Part shown: positions 1 to 6,918 of the stretch, in pieces
Position numbering within the stretch: position 1 is the first letter of the stretch
Layout of the letters: every line of letters starts with the position of its first letter
DNA from: a virus
Reading direction: 5' to 3' (one strand)
Virus record (IMG/VR): IMGVR_UViG_3300007346_000056
Span: 1-42,740 of that record
Length of the DNA: 42,740 nucleotides
Notes under the pieces: model-generated
What the model saw: the letters and a program-made list of their open reading frames with translations, nothing else
Told to the model about the DNA's origin: nothing
Database searches by the model: none
Translations under genes and position numbers: made by a program

Positions 1-43
1 AATCTGCATATGTATCAATGTTAAAAATATCATACGCACAAGG
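1..43. repeat. 43-bp exact direct repeat, copy 1
   Basis: Identical to 313-355 at an offset of 312 bp, which is exactly 104 codons. It lies inside the repeat-module gene and encodes the PCAYDIFNIDTYAD segment. Copy 1 may extend beyond the left edge of the window. Confidence 0.95.
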
Positions 44-691
44 GCCACTTGCAACTATGTCATGTTCTTTTCGATTTACAGGAAATCTATACTCTACTTC
101 TTTCTTGCTTAATGGAACATGTTTACTACACAGTAATACTCCGTTGTACAAATCTTCTTCGTTTACTCTATGAATAAAAGCATGGTTTTGTTTTCTGTCG
201 ATCTGATCATGATGTGATATGTAGAACGTGTTAACAAGCTCTATATCAATGCCAATATTAGCACTACTCATCCAAAACATATCTGTTTCACTAGTTTCTA
301 ATGCAGACAAATAATCTGCATATGTATCAATGTTAAAAATATCATACGCACAAGGTCTGCTTGCTTGTATATCAACTTCTTTTTTATTAACAAAAAATCG
401 ATGTTGTAACTCTTTAACTGACACTTCTGAAGACTTTGGTATTAGACAGACTCCATCATAATATTCATTGTTTTTGAATACATGTATGTACTCTGTACTC
501 CATGCATCTGGCTCGTAATCAAAGTTAAAGTCATTGTTTATTATAATGTCGGGCCAAACCACCCAAAACATTTTTGTTATACAAATACGCTTTGCATCAT
601 CTAGTGTGTTTGCATGTTTTAAAAGCGGAAATCGTTGTTTTGCAGACTTCCACTGTTTGTTTTTTTCGCCAATAAAGATTATATCATACAT
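1..691 (-). CDS. Repeat-module protein of marine myophages, 3' end outside window
   Basis: The frame runs from an ATG at 691-689 and is open through the left edge of the window, giving about 230 visible residues. It opens with MYDIIFIGEK and KQRFPLLKHA, a start resembling the glycosyltransferase-like proteins of marine T4-like phages. It continues with KMFWVVWPD and a module of roughly 104 residues. The module contains PCAYDIFNIDTYADYLSALE and is followed by a second copy (MFWMSSANIGIDIE, then VNRKEHDI, then PCAYDIFNIDTYAD). The second copy ends at the window edge, so more repeats may follow. No catalytic motif is certain. The DFNFDYEPDAW stretch resembles segments I associate with phage GT-like proteins. 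No Shine-Dalgarno site precedes the ATG, and the predicted sigma70 start point falls almost on the start codon. Function is unknown; a carbohydrate-related role is only inferred. Confidence 0.7.
   Translation of the reverse strand, partial: MYDIIFIGEKNKQWKSAKQRFPLLKHANTLDDAKRICITKMFWVVWPDIIINNDFNFDYEPDAWSTEYIHVFKNNEYYDGVCLIPKSSEVSVKELQHRFFVNKKEVDIQASRPCAYDIFNIDTYADYLSALETSETDMFWMSSANIGIDIELVNTFYISHHDQIDRKQNHAFIHRVNEEDLYNGVLLCSKHVPLSKKEVEYRFPVNRKEHDIVASGPCAYDIFNIDTYAD
313..355. repeat. 43-bp exact direct repeat, copy 2
   Basis: Second copy of the repeat at 1-43. The flanking sequence has diverged (gccacttgc against tctgcttgc just after the repeat), so only this core is identical at DNA level. 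Confidence 0.95.
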
Positions 692-697
692 ACAGTA

Positions 698-726
698 GTT
701 ATAACATATTTTAATCAACAAGTCAA
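698..726 (-). promoter_or_regulatory. sigma70-type promoter of the repeat-module gene
   Basis: On the minus strand TTGACT (726-721) is followed after 17 bp by TATAAC (703-698). The expected transcription start is near 692-691, which is the ATG itself. The message would therefore be leaderless or nearly so. The promoter is back to back with the late box at 738-745. Confidence 0.55.
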
Positions 727-737
727 GAACAGAATGT

Positions 738-748
738 GATAAATACTA
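738..748 (+). promoter_or_regulatory. T4-late-type promoter of the plus-strand tail-fibre gene
   Basis: GATAAATACTA differs from the T4 late consensus TATAAATACTA only at the first base. It lies 20 bp upstream of the ATG at 769, with the purine-rich ribosome site gaagaggaa between. It overlaps the alternative GTG start at 736, so that start would lie upstream of the transcription start. Confidence 0.75.
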
Positions 749-768
749 GAGAAGAGGAACCAACAAAA

Positions 769-2184
769 ATGACCGATTTTATACCAGGTGAAGCATACCG
801 ACTAGATATTATTACAGCAGACGAGACAGTGATTGTCGACAGCTGGCAGGGACAGATTAAAGCAAGTGTTGTTGATATCAATGGTATTATACTAGTCGAT
901 GTTGATACTGGAAAATTATACGGTACGTTGGTTGGTACCATTGAGGACGCTAACGGCAATACTGTTTTATCCTCAACAGGTGATCTAACTGGTAGTGTTA
1001 CTGGTAGTGTATACGACAACGACGGTGCTTTAGCATTTGATGGCGAAAACGGAACGGTTATTGCTAATGTTGTTGGCAATGTTGTAGATAGCGAAGGCGA
1101 TATTATTGTTAATACCGGAGCAAGATCTATTATAGCAGATAGTATTACTGGCTCATTTTATGGTGATTTAACAGGTAGTATCACAGCAGATAGTGTAATA
1201 TACGGTACATTTAATGGCGATTTTAACGGTACAAGTTATGGAGACTTTTTTGGGGATACTACAGGTACACACACAGGCGATGTAGTAGGTGATGTAGTAG
1301 GTGATGTAACAGGTAATGTCACAGGCAATCTTACCGGCGAACTACTTGCTATCCAGCCAGGCGATGATATTGCTACACGTCTTACCGGACATAACAACAC
1401 TGGCGGATACAATCAGTGGGAGTTTTACGGTGGACTTGCACACCCGGTGTATCCTGCAGAAGATGCAGTTGCACGTGGTCCTATAGTAAATATTGGTGCA
1501 ACTAGAGCCGACACAGAAGTAAGAGCCAACTTAAATCATTATGATGGCACGCCAGTGATGAGATTGTCTTTGGAGAGTTTGCCGACTTACAAAGCCGATT
1601 TCATAGGAAGACTTGTTGGAGCAGTTGCATACGATACACAAGGCGATAATGGTATTACTAATATTATATCCGGTGGAAACAATGGTACACTTATTAGTAG
1701 CGTAAATGATAAAATAAACATTGGTGGCGAAGATGACGAAGTAAATATTATTGCTGATAGTCTAACTATACAAACGGATTCAATAGACTCACTTTCGCAT
1801 AGAGGATCAAATAATAACAAAACATCTCTACTAAACAATGACGAACTTTTAAGTATTGAAAGTTGGGGTTACAACGGAACTGAATACAAACGCGGCGGAA
1901 TGTTTGGATTTAAAGTTGACGGCACACCTGATGCAAACGGAAATACCATACCAACAGGGTTTGGTGTTCAGCTGAGTACAGCAGCTAACACACATGTTAC
2001 TAATACAGCAAACAGACTAGAGTTTAATAACAAAGGTGTATTAGAAGTTCCAGTATTTAAAGCAAGAGGCACTACATTTGCTGACAGAGATAGTATGGCA
2101 GCAGAAGAAGGCATGATATTGTTTAATACTAGTAACAAAAAGTTTCAAGGTTATGACGGAACTTCTTGGGTTGACTTACACTAA
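769..2184 (+). CDS. Tail-fibre-like protein with Gly/Asp/Thr hexapeptide-type repeats
   Basis: A 471-residue protein begins MTDFIPGEAY. The frame is open back to a GTG at 736, but that codon lies in the late promoter. The ATG at 769 has GAGGAA at a good distance, so I choose it. The N-terminal half is a string of short beta-type repeats (LTGSVTGSVYD, GSFYGDLTGSI, GDVVGDVVGDVTGNVTGNL), as in phage fibre shafts. The middle has a 'YNQWEFYGGLAHPVYPAED' segment. The C-terminus, EEGMILFNTSNKKFQGYDG then TSWVDLH, is a typical end for marine T4-like fibre and structural proteins. It is the only virion gene in the window on the plus strand. Its role as an adhesin is inferred from the repeats and the promoter type. 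Which T4 fibre gene it replaces cannot be told. Confidence 0.75.
   Translation: MTDFIPGEAYRLDIITADETVIVDSWQGQIKASVVDINGIILVDVDTGKLYGTLVGTIEDANGNTVLSSTGDLTGSVTGSVYDNDGALAFDGENGTVIANVVGNVVDSEGDIIVNTGARSIIADSITGSFYGDLTGSITADSVIYGTFNGDFNGTSYGDFFGDTTGTHTGDVVGDVVGDVTGNVTGNLTGELLAIQPGDDIATRLTGHNNTGGYNQWEFYGGLAHPVYPAEDAVARGPIVNIGATRADTEVRANLNHYDGTPVMRLSLESLPTYKADFIGRLVGAVAYDTQGDNGITNIISGGNNGTLISSVNDKINIGGEDDEVNIIADSLTIQTDSIDSLSHRGSNNNKTSLLNNDELLSIESWGYNGTEYKRGGMFGFKVDGTPDANGNTIPTGFGVQLSTAANTHVTNTANRLEFNNKGVLEVPVFKARGTTFADRDSMAAEEGMILFNTSNKKFQGYDGTSWVDLH
1276..1335 (+). repeat. Five tandem 12-bp units in the fibre gene
   Basis: Units of the type ggtgatgtagta follow one another in frame (1276, 1288, 1300, 1312, 1324) and encode GDVV/GDVT/GNVT/GNLT tetrapeptides. 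The third-to-fourth junction carries aacaggtaatgt, a 12-mer that also occurs in the tandem repeat of the minus-strand fibre gene at 15384-15419. Confidence 0.85.
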
Positions 2185-2199
2185 AAAATATGCTATACT
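2171..2199 (+). promoter_or_regulatory. sigma70-type promoter of the ligase/acyltransferase cassette
   Basis: TTGACT (2171-2176), a 17-bp spacer and TATACT (2194-2199). The -35 box overlaps the last codons of the fibre gene. The predicted start near 2206 leaves a leader of about 30 nt with AGGAG at 2224-2228, 8 nt before the ATG. Confidence 0.7.
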
Positions 2200-2236
2200 A
2201 ACATCATAATAAAGTTTCTTTAAAGGAGTTTAAAAT

Positions 2237-2455
2237 ATGTTGTTTGAATGGAATCACTTGAAAAAAGCAAACGCTAACTATTTTACTCATTGTTTTATTG
2301 CAATATGTTATAGTTTTCTAGGACTTGGTGTTTTTGTAATGGGTATCCTACATGCATTTTTTCCATTTATGTTTGGATTTACACCTTACAAACTTGCTAA
2401 GAAAATAACCGACGGTACTGAAAAAAACTTTCCTGCTTGTATAAAAGAAGAATAA
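2237..2455 (+). CDS. Small membrane protein, DUF6356-like
   Basis: A 72-residue protein. A cytoplasmic-looking start (MLFEWNHLKKANANYFTHC) is followed by a hydrophobic region at about residues 19-50 (CYSFLGLGVFVMGILHAFFP). A charged tail (KLAKKITDGTEKNF) ends the chain. The HCF, LHAFFPFMF and TPYKLAKKI pattern fits my recollection of the DUF6356 family of small bacterial membrane proteins, whose function is not known to me. It has a strong ribosome site, and its stop codon directly abuts the ATG of the ligase gene, so the two are probably co-translated. Being first in the cassette, it may place or help the two enzymes at the membrane; that is inference. Confidence 0.65.
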   Translation: MLFEWNHLKKANANYFTHCFIAICYSFLGLGVFVMGILHAFFPFMFGFTPYKLAKKITDGTEKNFPACIKEE

Positions 2456-3517
2456 ATGAAAATATTTATAGATGGTGAACAAATATCTCAACAGTGGATC
2501 AGTGACTATACGTTAAGTAGTCCTGTAGATTGCTATAGTGATAAACCCGACTGGGAACAAAATGTACTAAAACTGTTGCACAACTGGTATTCAAATTCTG
2601 GATACAGCTACGGTTATAGAGGCGATAAGTTTTTAAATCTTAGTACAAGCGGAACAACCGGATTTCCACAACATATTGGTCATTCAAGAGAAACTATCGA
2701 ACAAGTTGTTGATTCTAATATTAAAATACTAGGCTTAAATAAAAATAGTAAAATACTCAGTTACTACAGCCCAAGAGGTATTGCGTTTAGTGTACTCAGT
2801 GTATACATAGCATTAAAGCTCGATTGTGATTTGTACATTGAAACGTTTAAAGGCATAGACTATATAAATCGTGTACACGATATACGTCCAACACATACAT
2901 TATTATTACCTAATGTTTGGAAAACGTTACACAAACATCCTAAATGGAACACATTAGATTACAGTAGTTTAGAAACTGTCATCACCGGCAGTGATTTTAC
3001 ACCAACTGGTATGTTGGACGAACTACGTGAACATAACCCTGGAAAAGTTTATAATGTATACGGTAGTACCGAGGTGCCGCCAATGGTGTTGTACAGCGAA
3101 GAAGAAAATACTTATACAATAAACAACATTGCAGAAGGTGCTGAGCTAGATATTGTAAATAGCCAGATTGCCTGTAAATGGAGTAGCCAATCAGATATCT
3201 GGATAAGTGGCGATTGTGTTGAAGGAGATAGGAATCGGTTTACACTAAATGGGCGTGTTCCAAATATGTTTAAACAAAATACAGTACGTGTGTATCCTGA
3301 ACAAATCGAAAAAGCAGCAGTTGCAGCAGGAGCAGAACTTGCACTGTGTCAACAAGTAGGAAATCATTGTATATTATACTATACCGGCAATATAGAAGAT
3401 ATAAAAACATTTAATGATAATCACAAATACATTCCACGATTTAGACTACGAGCAGTAAATAATATCGAGATAGACGATAATCTAAAAAAGATTATAAGGA
3501 CACAAAAGTTTGTATAA
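2456..3517 (+). CDS. Compact AMP-forming ligase (ANL superfamily, acyl-CoA synthetase-like)
   Basis: A 353-residue protein carrying the ANL adenylation motifs in order. These are the phosphate-binding loop LSTSGTTGFP (62-71), the VYGSTE motif (201-206), SGD (251-253), GRVPNMFKQNTVRVYPEQIE (266-285, the hinge and A8 region), and LKKIIRTQK near the C-terminus. K345 sits where the catalytic lysine of the GK(I/L)xR motif is expected. Family members usually have 500 or more residues. Here the region before the P-loop is only about 60 residues, so most of the N-terminal subdomain is missing or reduced. The P-loop lysine is Q72 and the usual hinge-loop glycine is N275. The known family reaction is activation of a carboxylate with ATP to an acyl-adenylate, followed by transfer. 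The acid and the acceptor here cannot be read. The gene abuts the membrane-protein gene upstream and overlaps the next gene by 8 bp. Confidence 0.8.
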   Translation: MKIFIDGEQISQQWISDYTLSSPVDCYSDKPDWEQNVLKLLHNWYSNSGYSYGYRGDKFLNLSTSGTTGFPQHIGHSRETIEQVVDSNIKILGLNKNSKILSYYSPRGIAFSVLSVYIALKLDCDLYIETFKGIDYINRVHDIRPTHTLLLPNVWKTLHKHPKWNTLDYSSLETVITGSDFTPTGMLDELREHNPGKVYNVYGSTEVPPMVLYSEEENTYTINNIAEGAELDIVNSQIACKWSSQSDIWISGDCVEGDRNRFTLNGRVPNMFKQNTVRVYPEQIEKAAVAAGAELALCQQVGNHCILYYTGNIEDIKTFNDNHKYIPRFRLRAVNNIEIDDNLKKIIRTQKFV

Positions 3518-4106
3518 ACTAGAGAAATATAGCAACCAAGATCTTACACAGTTTTACAAAGATGCAGAAGCTAAAGGATTCTATAATAATAGCAGCAAAG
3601 AAATGCTGCTTGATTATATTGAAAAATACAACGATACCCAAATGTTTTTATTGTACTGGAATGATAGAGTTGTCGGTACAAGTGTGTGTCACAGTTTAAA
3701 AGAACTTGGAATATTAGGCAAAAACGCATATCGTATTAGTGCTAGAACTTGTATAATCAATGACTACATAGGCGGCACACGGGCACACAGTGTACACAAC
3801 TACAGACACTCTCCTATGAACCACTGGACTAGCCAGATGCTTACCCCTGTTTGTATGTACGCTGTAGGGCTAGACAAGCCGCAATATATTAGTACTAATA
3901 CAAACGAAGTAGGTAGTCAAAGTAAAGTACACCGAATTTGGTCTAAAATTATGCACGATCAAGGATATTTAAAAGATCCAATCGAACTAGAATACAAAGG
4001 ATCTTTTCAAACATTCTGGCGTGTTGATGTAGAGTTTTATTTGAAGAAACTTAATGAAAACATTTGGCCTGAGACCAAAGAAGCCTTAGATATATTTCTT
4101 ACATAG
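3510..4106 (+). CDS. GNAT-like acyltransferase, TTG start
   Basis: A 198-residue protein. The start is TTG at 3510, supported by AAGGA at 3496-3500 and by the 8-bp overlap with the ligase gene; no in-frame ATG is closer. Residues 45-62 (MFLLYWNDRVVGTSVCHS) look like the central strands of a GNAT fold, where a side chain contacts the acyl donor. Later segments (STNTNEVGSQSKVHRIWSKI, then KGSFQTFWRVD) resemble phage proteins annotated as acetyltransferases. The classical R/Q-x-x-G-x-G/A pyrophosphate loop is not obvious, so the assignment is by overall pattern. Following an acid-activating ligase, it could move the activated acyl group to an acceptor. The end overlaps the convergent radical SAM gene by 21 bp. 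Confidence 0.5.
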   Translation: MYKLEKYSNQDLTQFYKDAEAKGFYNNSSKEMLLDYIEKYNDTQMFLLYWNDRVVGTSVCHSLKELGILGKNAYRISARTCIINDYIGGTRAHSVHNYRHSPMNHWTSQMLTPVCMYAVGLDKPQYISTNTNEVGSQSKVHRIWSKIMHDQGYLKDPIELEYKGSFQTFWRVDVEFYLKKLNENIWPETKEALDIFLT

Positions 4107-5459
4107 ATCAAAAAAGTCTGTCATTTCTGGAAACACTTCTTTGTGATTGACATTACGTCTACGTCCTTGCTCTTCAAAGAAGTTGTGAAAATCTCTACGG
4201 CCTTGAATAACTTTGTCTAATGGATATTCAGTAGACTCCATGTAATCAACAACACGTCTAAACTTTTCATACTCAATAGTACTAAACGCATCTTTGCGAT
4301 TATCATCTGTATTCTCTTTGATAAACTGCAAATGATCATGCATATAACTCATGTAGTTTTTAGGCAGGATATTAATATCGTACTGCAACGGTTCTTTCAA
4401 ATGCGGTGTGTCAAATCCTAATCGTTGCCATCTGTGCGTTTCTACATCATTATATTTTTTGCGCCATTCAAGAATCTTTTCAAGCAATGTACGGAATGTA
4501 GTGACACTGAAGATGTTAAATGTAATCATAATAACCATTGGTGCTTCGCAGTTGCGCATAAAATAATCCAAGTTGCGTTCAAACACTTCAATGTCTAATC
4601 CATCACGAATATACTCAGCACGTTTTCCCCAAGTATCAATACTTGTAAACATTTTAAAACGTCTAATCTTGTTGTTTGTCAACAAGTCATTCACACGATT
4701 TGTAAACTTTTCTAACTGTTTTGGTTTGCCGCCTAAGTTGCTGTTGCAGTTTAGTTCTAGTTCTGGTTTAGGGTCTGCATCCAGCATATCAAATAGTTTA
4801 TATGTGCTCTGCTGTATTGTAGGCTCGCCGCCTGTAATGCGTAAAATATGTAAGTCTTTACTTAACTCTGGCCACCACTTCCAAAATGCATCTAAATACG
4901 GATTGTTTTGTTCTTCGAATATTTCAAACCAGTCAATATCACATCTGTGATTCTTTACGTTTGTGTAAGGCCCGTGTTGCTTGATCTCTTGATGATATCT
5001 GCTGCTGGCTTTTGGATGACAATATCCACAGCGGAAGTTACATTCATTACCAAACGAGACTTCCAAATATTCTGGATTAACATCAAACTCTGCGCCACCT
5101 TCTTTGACAGCTTTCAAGCGTTCTTTAAAGAAGATAGTTTGGTTGCGTTGTTTTCTATCGCTAACATAATCTTTGCCCATTGCTTCAATCTTCCAGCAAT
5201 AGTTGCATCCACTAGGTTGCTCACCTTTCATCATAGCAGCACGTTCTGCTTTTTTCTGTACTGTATTATGAATAGCACTCGGATTAGTTAGAAGTGGCGC
5301 TGCATCAATCTTGTGCGGTGCAGGATGATAACAACTGTGTGTCTCTCCTGTTTGGAAATAAATGTTTGCGTGATACCATTTAGCAAAACAAAACGTAGGA
5401 GATATTTCCTGCGTGATTTTATCAATCCGCTTGATTTCTTCGCTTTCGCTGCGTTCCAT
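4086..5459 (-). CDS. Radical SAM protein with N-terminal cysteine region (twitch-type)
   Basis: A 457-residue protein. The radical SAM cluster motif CNFRCGYC is at 140-147 (C140, C144, C147), and the SAM-binding GGEP is at 210-213. Ahead of the core are four more cysteines: C24 and C43 (in THSCYHPAPHK) and C85/C88 (SGCNYCWKIE). They could hold an auxiliary Fe-S cluster. The radical SAM core runs roughly 130-360, followed by an Arg/Asp-rich C-terminal part. The family generates a 5'-deoxyadenosyl radical from SAM; the substrate is unknown. Marine phage homologues are, to my recollection, labelled 'twitch domain-containing radical SAM'. Its start codon overlaps the stop of the GT-like gene (TAATG), so it is the last gene of that operon. 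A role in modifying a sugar or a peptide is inferred from the neighbours. Confidence 0.85.
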   Translation of the reverse strand: MERSESEEIKRIDKITQEISPTFCFAKWYHANIYFQTGETHSCYHPAPHKIDAAPLLTNPSAIHNTVQKKAERAAMMKGEQPSGCNYCWKIEAMGKDYVSDRKQRNQTIFFKERLKAVKEGGAEFDVNPEYLEVSFGNECNFRCGYCHPKASSRYHQEIKQHGPYTNVKNHRCDIDWFEIFEEQNNPYLDAFWKWWPELSKDLHILRITGGEPTIQQSTYKLFDMLDADPKPELELNCNSNLGGKPKQLEKFTNRVNDLLTNNKIRRFKMFTSIDTWGKRAEYIRDGLDIEVFERNLDYFMRNCEAPMVIMITFNIFSVTTFRTLLEKILEWRKKYNDVETHRWQRLGFDTPHLKEPLQYDINILPKNYMSYMHDHLQFIKENTDDNRKDAFSTIEYEKFRRVVDYMESTEYPLDKVIQGRRDFHNFFEEQGRRRNVNHKEVFPEMTDFFDLCKKYI

Positions 5460-6382
5460 TATTGCTCTCTATCTAAGAATTGTTTGCTGTTATCTCGTGC
5501 TGGATTTTGATATACTGTTTTAAAGAATAGACTTTGATTTCCATCAAGTGGTTCAGAAGCAATGGGCAACTCAAGTTCATCTATTAGCGAATATCCAAGT
5601 TCAACAGTATTGGCTTCCATTTGATCTTCATCCATGTCTTTAGTATCCCAATACTCATTAAGCCACTCAAAATCACGTACATTTACAAAGTCCCAATCTG
5701 TACACATTGTTTTGTACAAGCCTTCTCGTGCGCCGTATATTGCCCAACGTCCGTTTTCTACATCTGCGCCTACCATCAGCCAGATATACAACCGATGCAA
5801 GTTCTTCCAGTGATTTTTATGGAAGTCTTCTACACTAACACGCATACCTTGGTCAAGTGCCATTTTAACACCTTCTCTAAATCCAGCACGCCATGCTTGA
5901 TGAGGTGTAGCATTATTCATAATAGTACTATATGTACCATTCATCTGAATATATTGTGTATCCCAACAAAAATCTACTTGTGCATGTGGGTTATTATCAG
6001 GCGCATTTTCGTGTGTACGCATGTTCAATACATGCTGTTTAGGCCAACACTTGATGCCACCATTTCCGTATGTGAGGTTATTGATAGTATTAAGTGCAGT
6101 CCAACTAATGACTTTATTAGTCAAGTCAGTGTTTTCATCAAAGTCCATTGTTTGAGACAAAAACTTTTCATCAATAATATTATCGCCGTCGATTGTAATA
6201 AACCTATCAGTAGTTGATTTGTTAGCGGCTGCTTTGTGTGCGCTGTCACTGCCTTTAACACCGTGTACACGTTCAGCCCATGGAACTTTCTTACACAAAT
6301 CTGCATAGTTTTGTTCTGCATTTGGCTCATCGTAGCTTAGATATATAATGTCACAATCTATAACTCTAAAAGTATTAACCAT
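5459..6382 (-). CDS. Glycosyltransferase-like protein (marine phage family)
   Basis: A 307-residue protein. The N-terminus IIYLSYDEPNAEQNYADLC and the segment ERVHGVKGSDSAHKAAA match a family common in marine T4-like phages. A DxD-type motif (FITIDGDNIIDEKF, D65/D67) is where a GT-A fold would bind the metal and nucleotide sugar. The pattern NTINNLTYGNGGIKCWPK follows. Later, VEDFHKNHWKNLHRLYIW and YGAREGLY are also family-typical to my eye. The reaction, donor and acceptor are unknown. It overlaps the upstream gene by 8 bp and the radical SAM gene by a TAATG. Another class of nucleotide-binding enzyme cannot be excluded. Confidence 0.65.
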   Translation of the reverse strand: MVNTFRVIDCDIIYLSYDEPNAEQNYADLCKKVPWAERVHGVKGSDSAHKAAANKSTTDRFITIDGDNIIDEKFLSQTMDFDENTDLTNKVISWTALNTINNLTYGNGGIKCWPKQHVLNMRTHENAPDNNPHAQVDFCWDTQYIQMNGTYSTIMNNATPHQAWRAGFREGVKMALDQGMRVSVEDFHKNHWKNLHRLYIWLMVGADVENGRWAIYGAREGLYKTMCTDWDFVNVRDFEWLNEYWDTKDMDEDQMEANTVELGYSLIDELELPIASEPLDGNQSLFFKTVYQNPARDNSKQFLDREQ

Positions 6383-6917
6383 TTATTTCCTCATAATGAT
6401 ATGTATCAAACCTACGCATAGTATATACGGAAACTTCCTCATTGTCAAACTCAAAATTATTTTCAAATGCAACTTCATCTGAATCAACAAATCTTATCAA
6501 TCTGTATAGTACATTAGGATCATCTTTTTTGGTTATACTAAAATAATAGTTTGAAAGATTTATGTTAACGTTTTTGTCTTTGAGATCTAATAAAAAATCA
6601 GAGTCTGCAGATATTCTCCAAACATTTTTTGTATTATCTTTTGAAAGGATTATCTGCGGGTTGTCTGGAATAGTTGCAGGGATTTGATATAAAAAACTCC
6701 ACATTAGTTTATCTTCATCAACCTGTGTTTGATTTTTAATATGATAAGTTTTATCAATAAAATCATATTCAACTTTATAGTCTAATAAACTCCAATGTCC
6801 TTCAATAAACTTTTTAACGTCTTCAAAATCGCATTCAATAAACTTGAATCTATCATCAGATTCTTTTGATATTTTATAGATGTTTCCGTCATCATCAAAA
6901 CATACAAATCTTTTCAT
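6375..6917 (-). CDS. Conserved-looking phage protein of unknown function
   Basis: A 180-residue acidic protein beginning MKRFVCFDDDGNIYKISKE. It is rich in aromatic and acidic residues and has alternating strand-like segments (LLDYKVEYDF, VWRISADSDFLL). No signal peptide, membrane segment, cysteine cluster or catalytic motif is visible. It looks like a small beta-rich domain. It lies between two GT-like genes, 1 nt after the upstream stop and with an 8-bp overlap into the next gene, so it belongs to the operon. I do not recognise a named family. Confidence 0.7.
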   Translation of the reverse strand: MKRFVCFDDDGNIYKISKESDDRFKFIECDFEDVKKFIEGHWSLLDYKVEYDFIDKTYHIKNQTQVDEDKLMWSFLYQIPATIPDNPQIILSKDNTKNVWRISADSDFLLDLKDKNVNINLSNYYFSITKKDDPNVLYRLIRFVDSDEVAFENNFEFDNEEVSVYTMRRFDTYHYEEING

Positions 6918-6918
6918 A

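Noticed and set aside
723-1079. 118-residue minus-strand frame opposite the fibre gene
   Set aside because: Its composition is that of the complement of the repeat-rich fibre gene. No ribosome site or promoter was found for it.
4573-5291. Two plus-strand frames of about 125 residues inside the radical SAM gene
   Set aside because: They lie opposite conserved motifs of the radical SAM protein and have no independent support.
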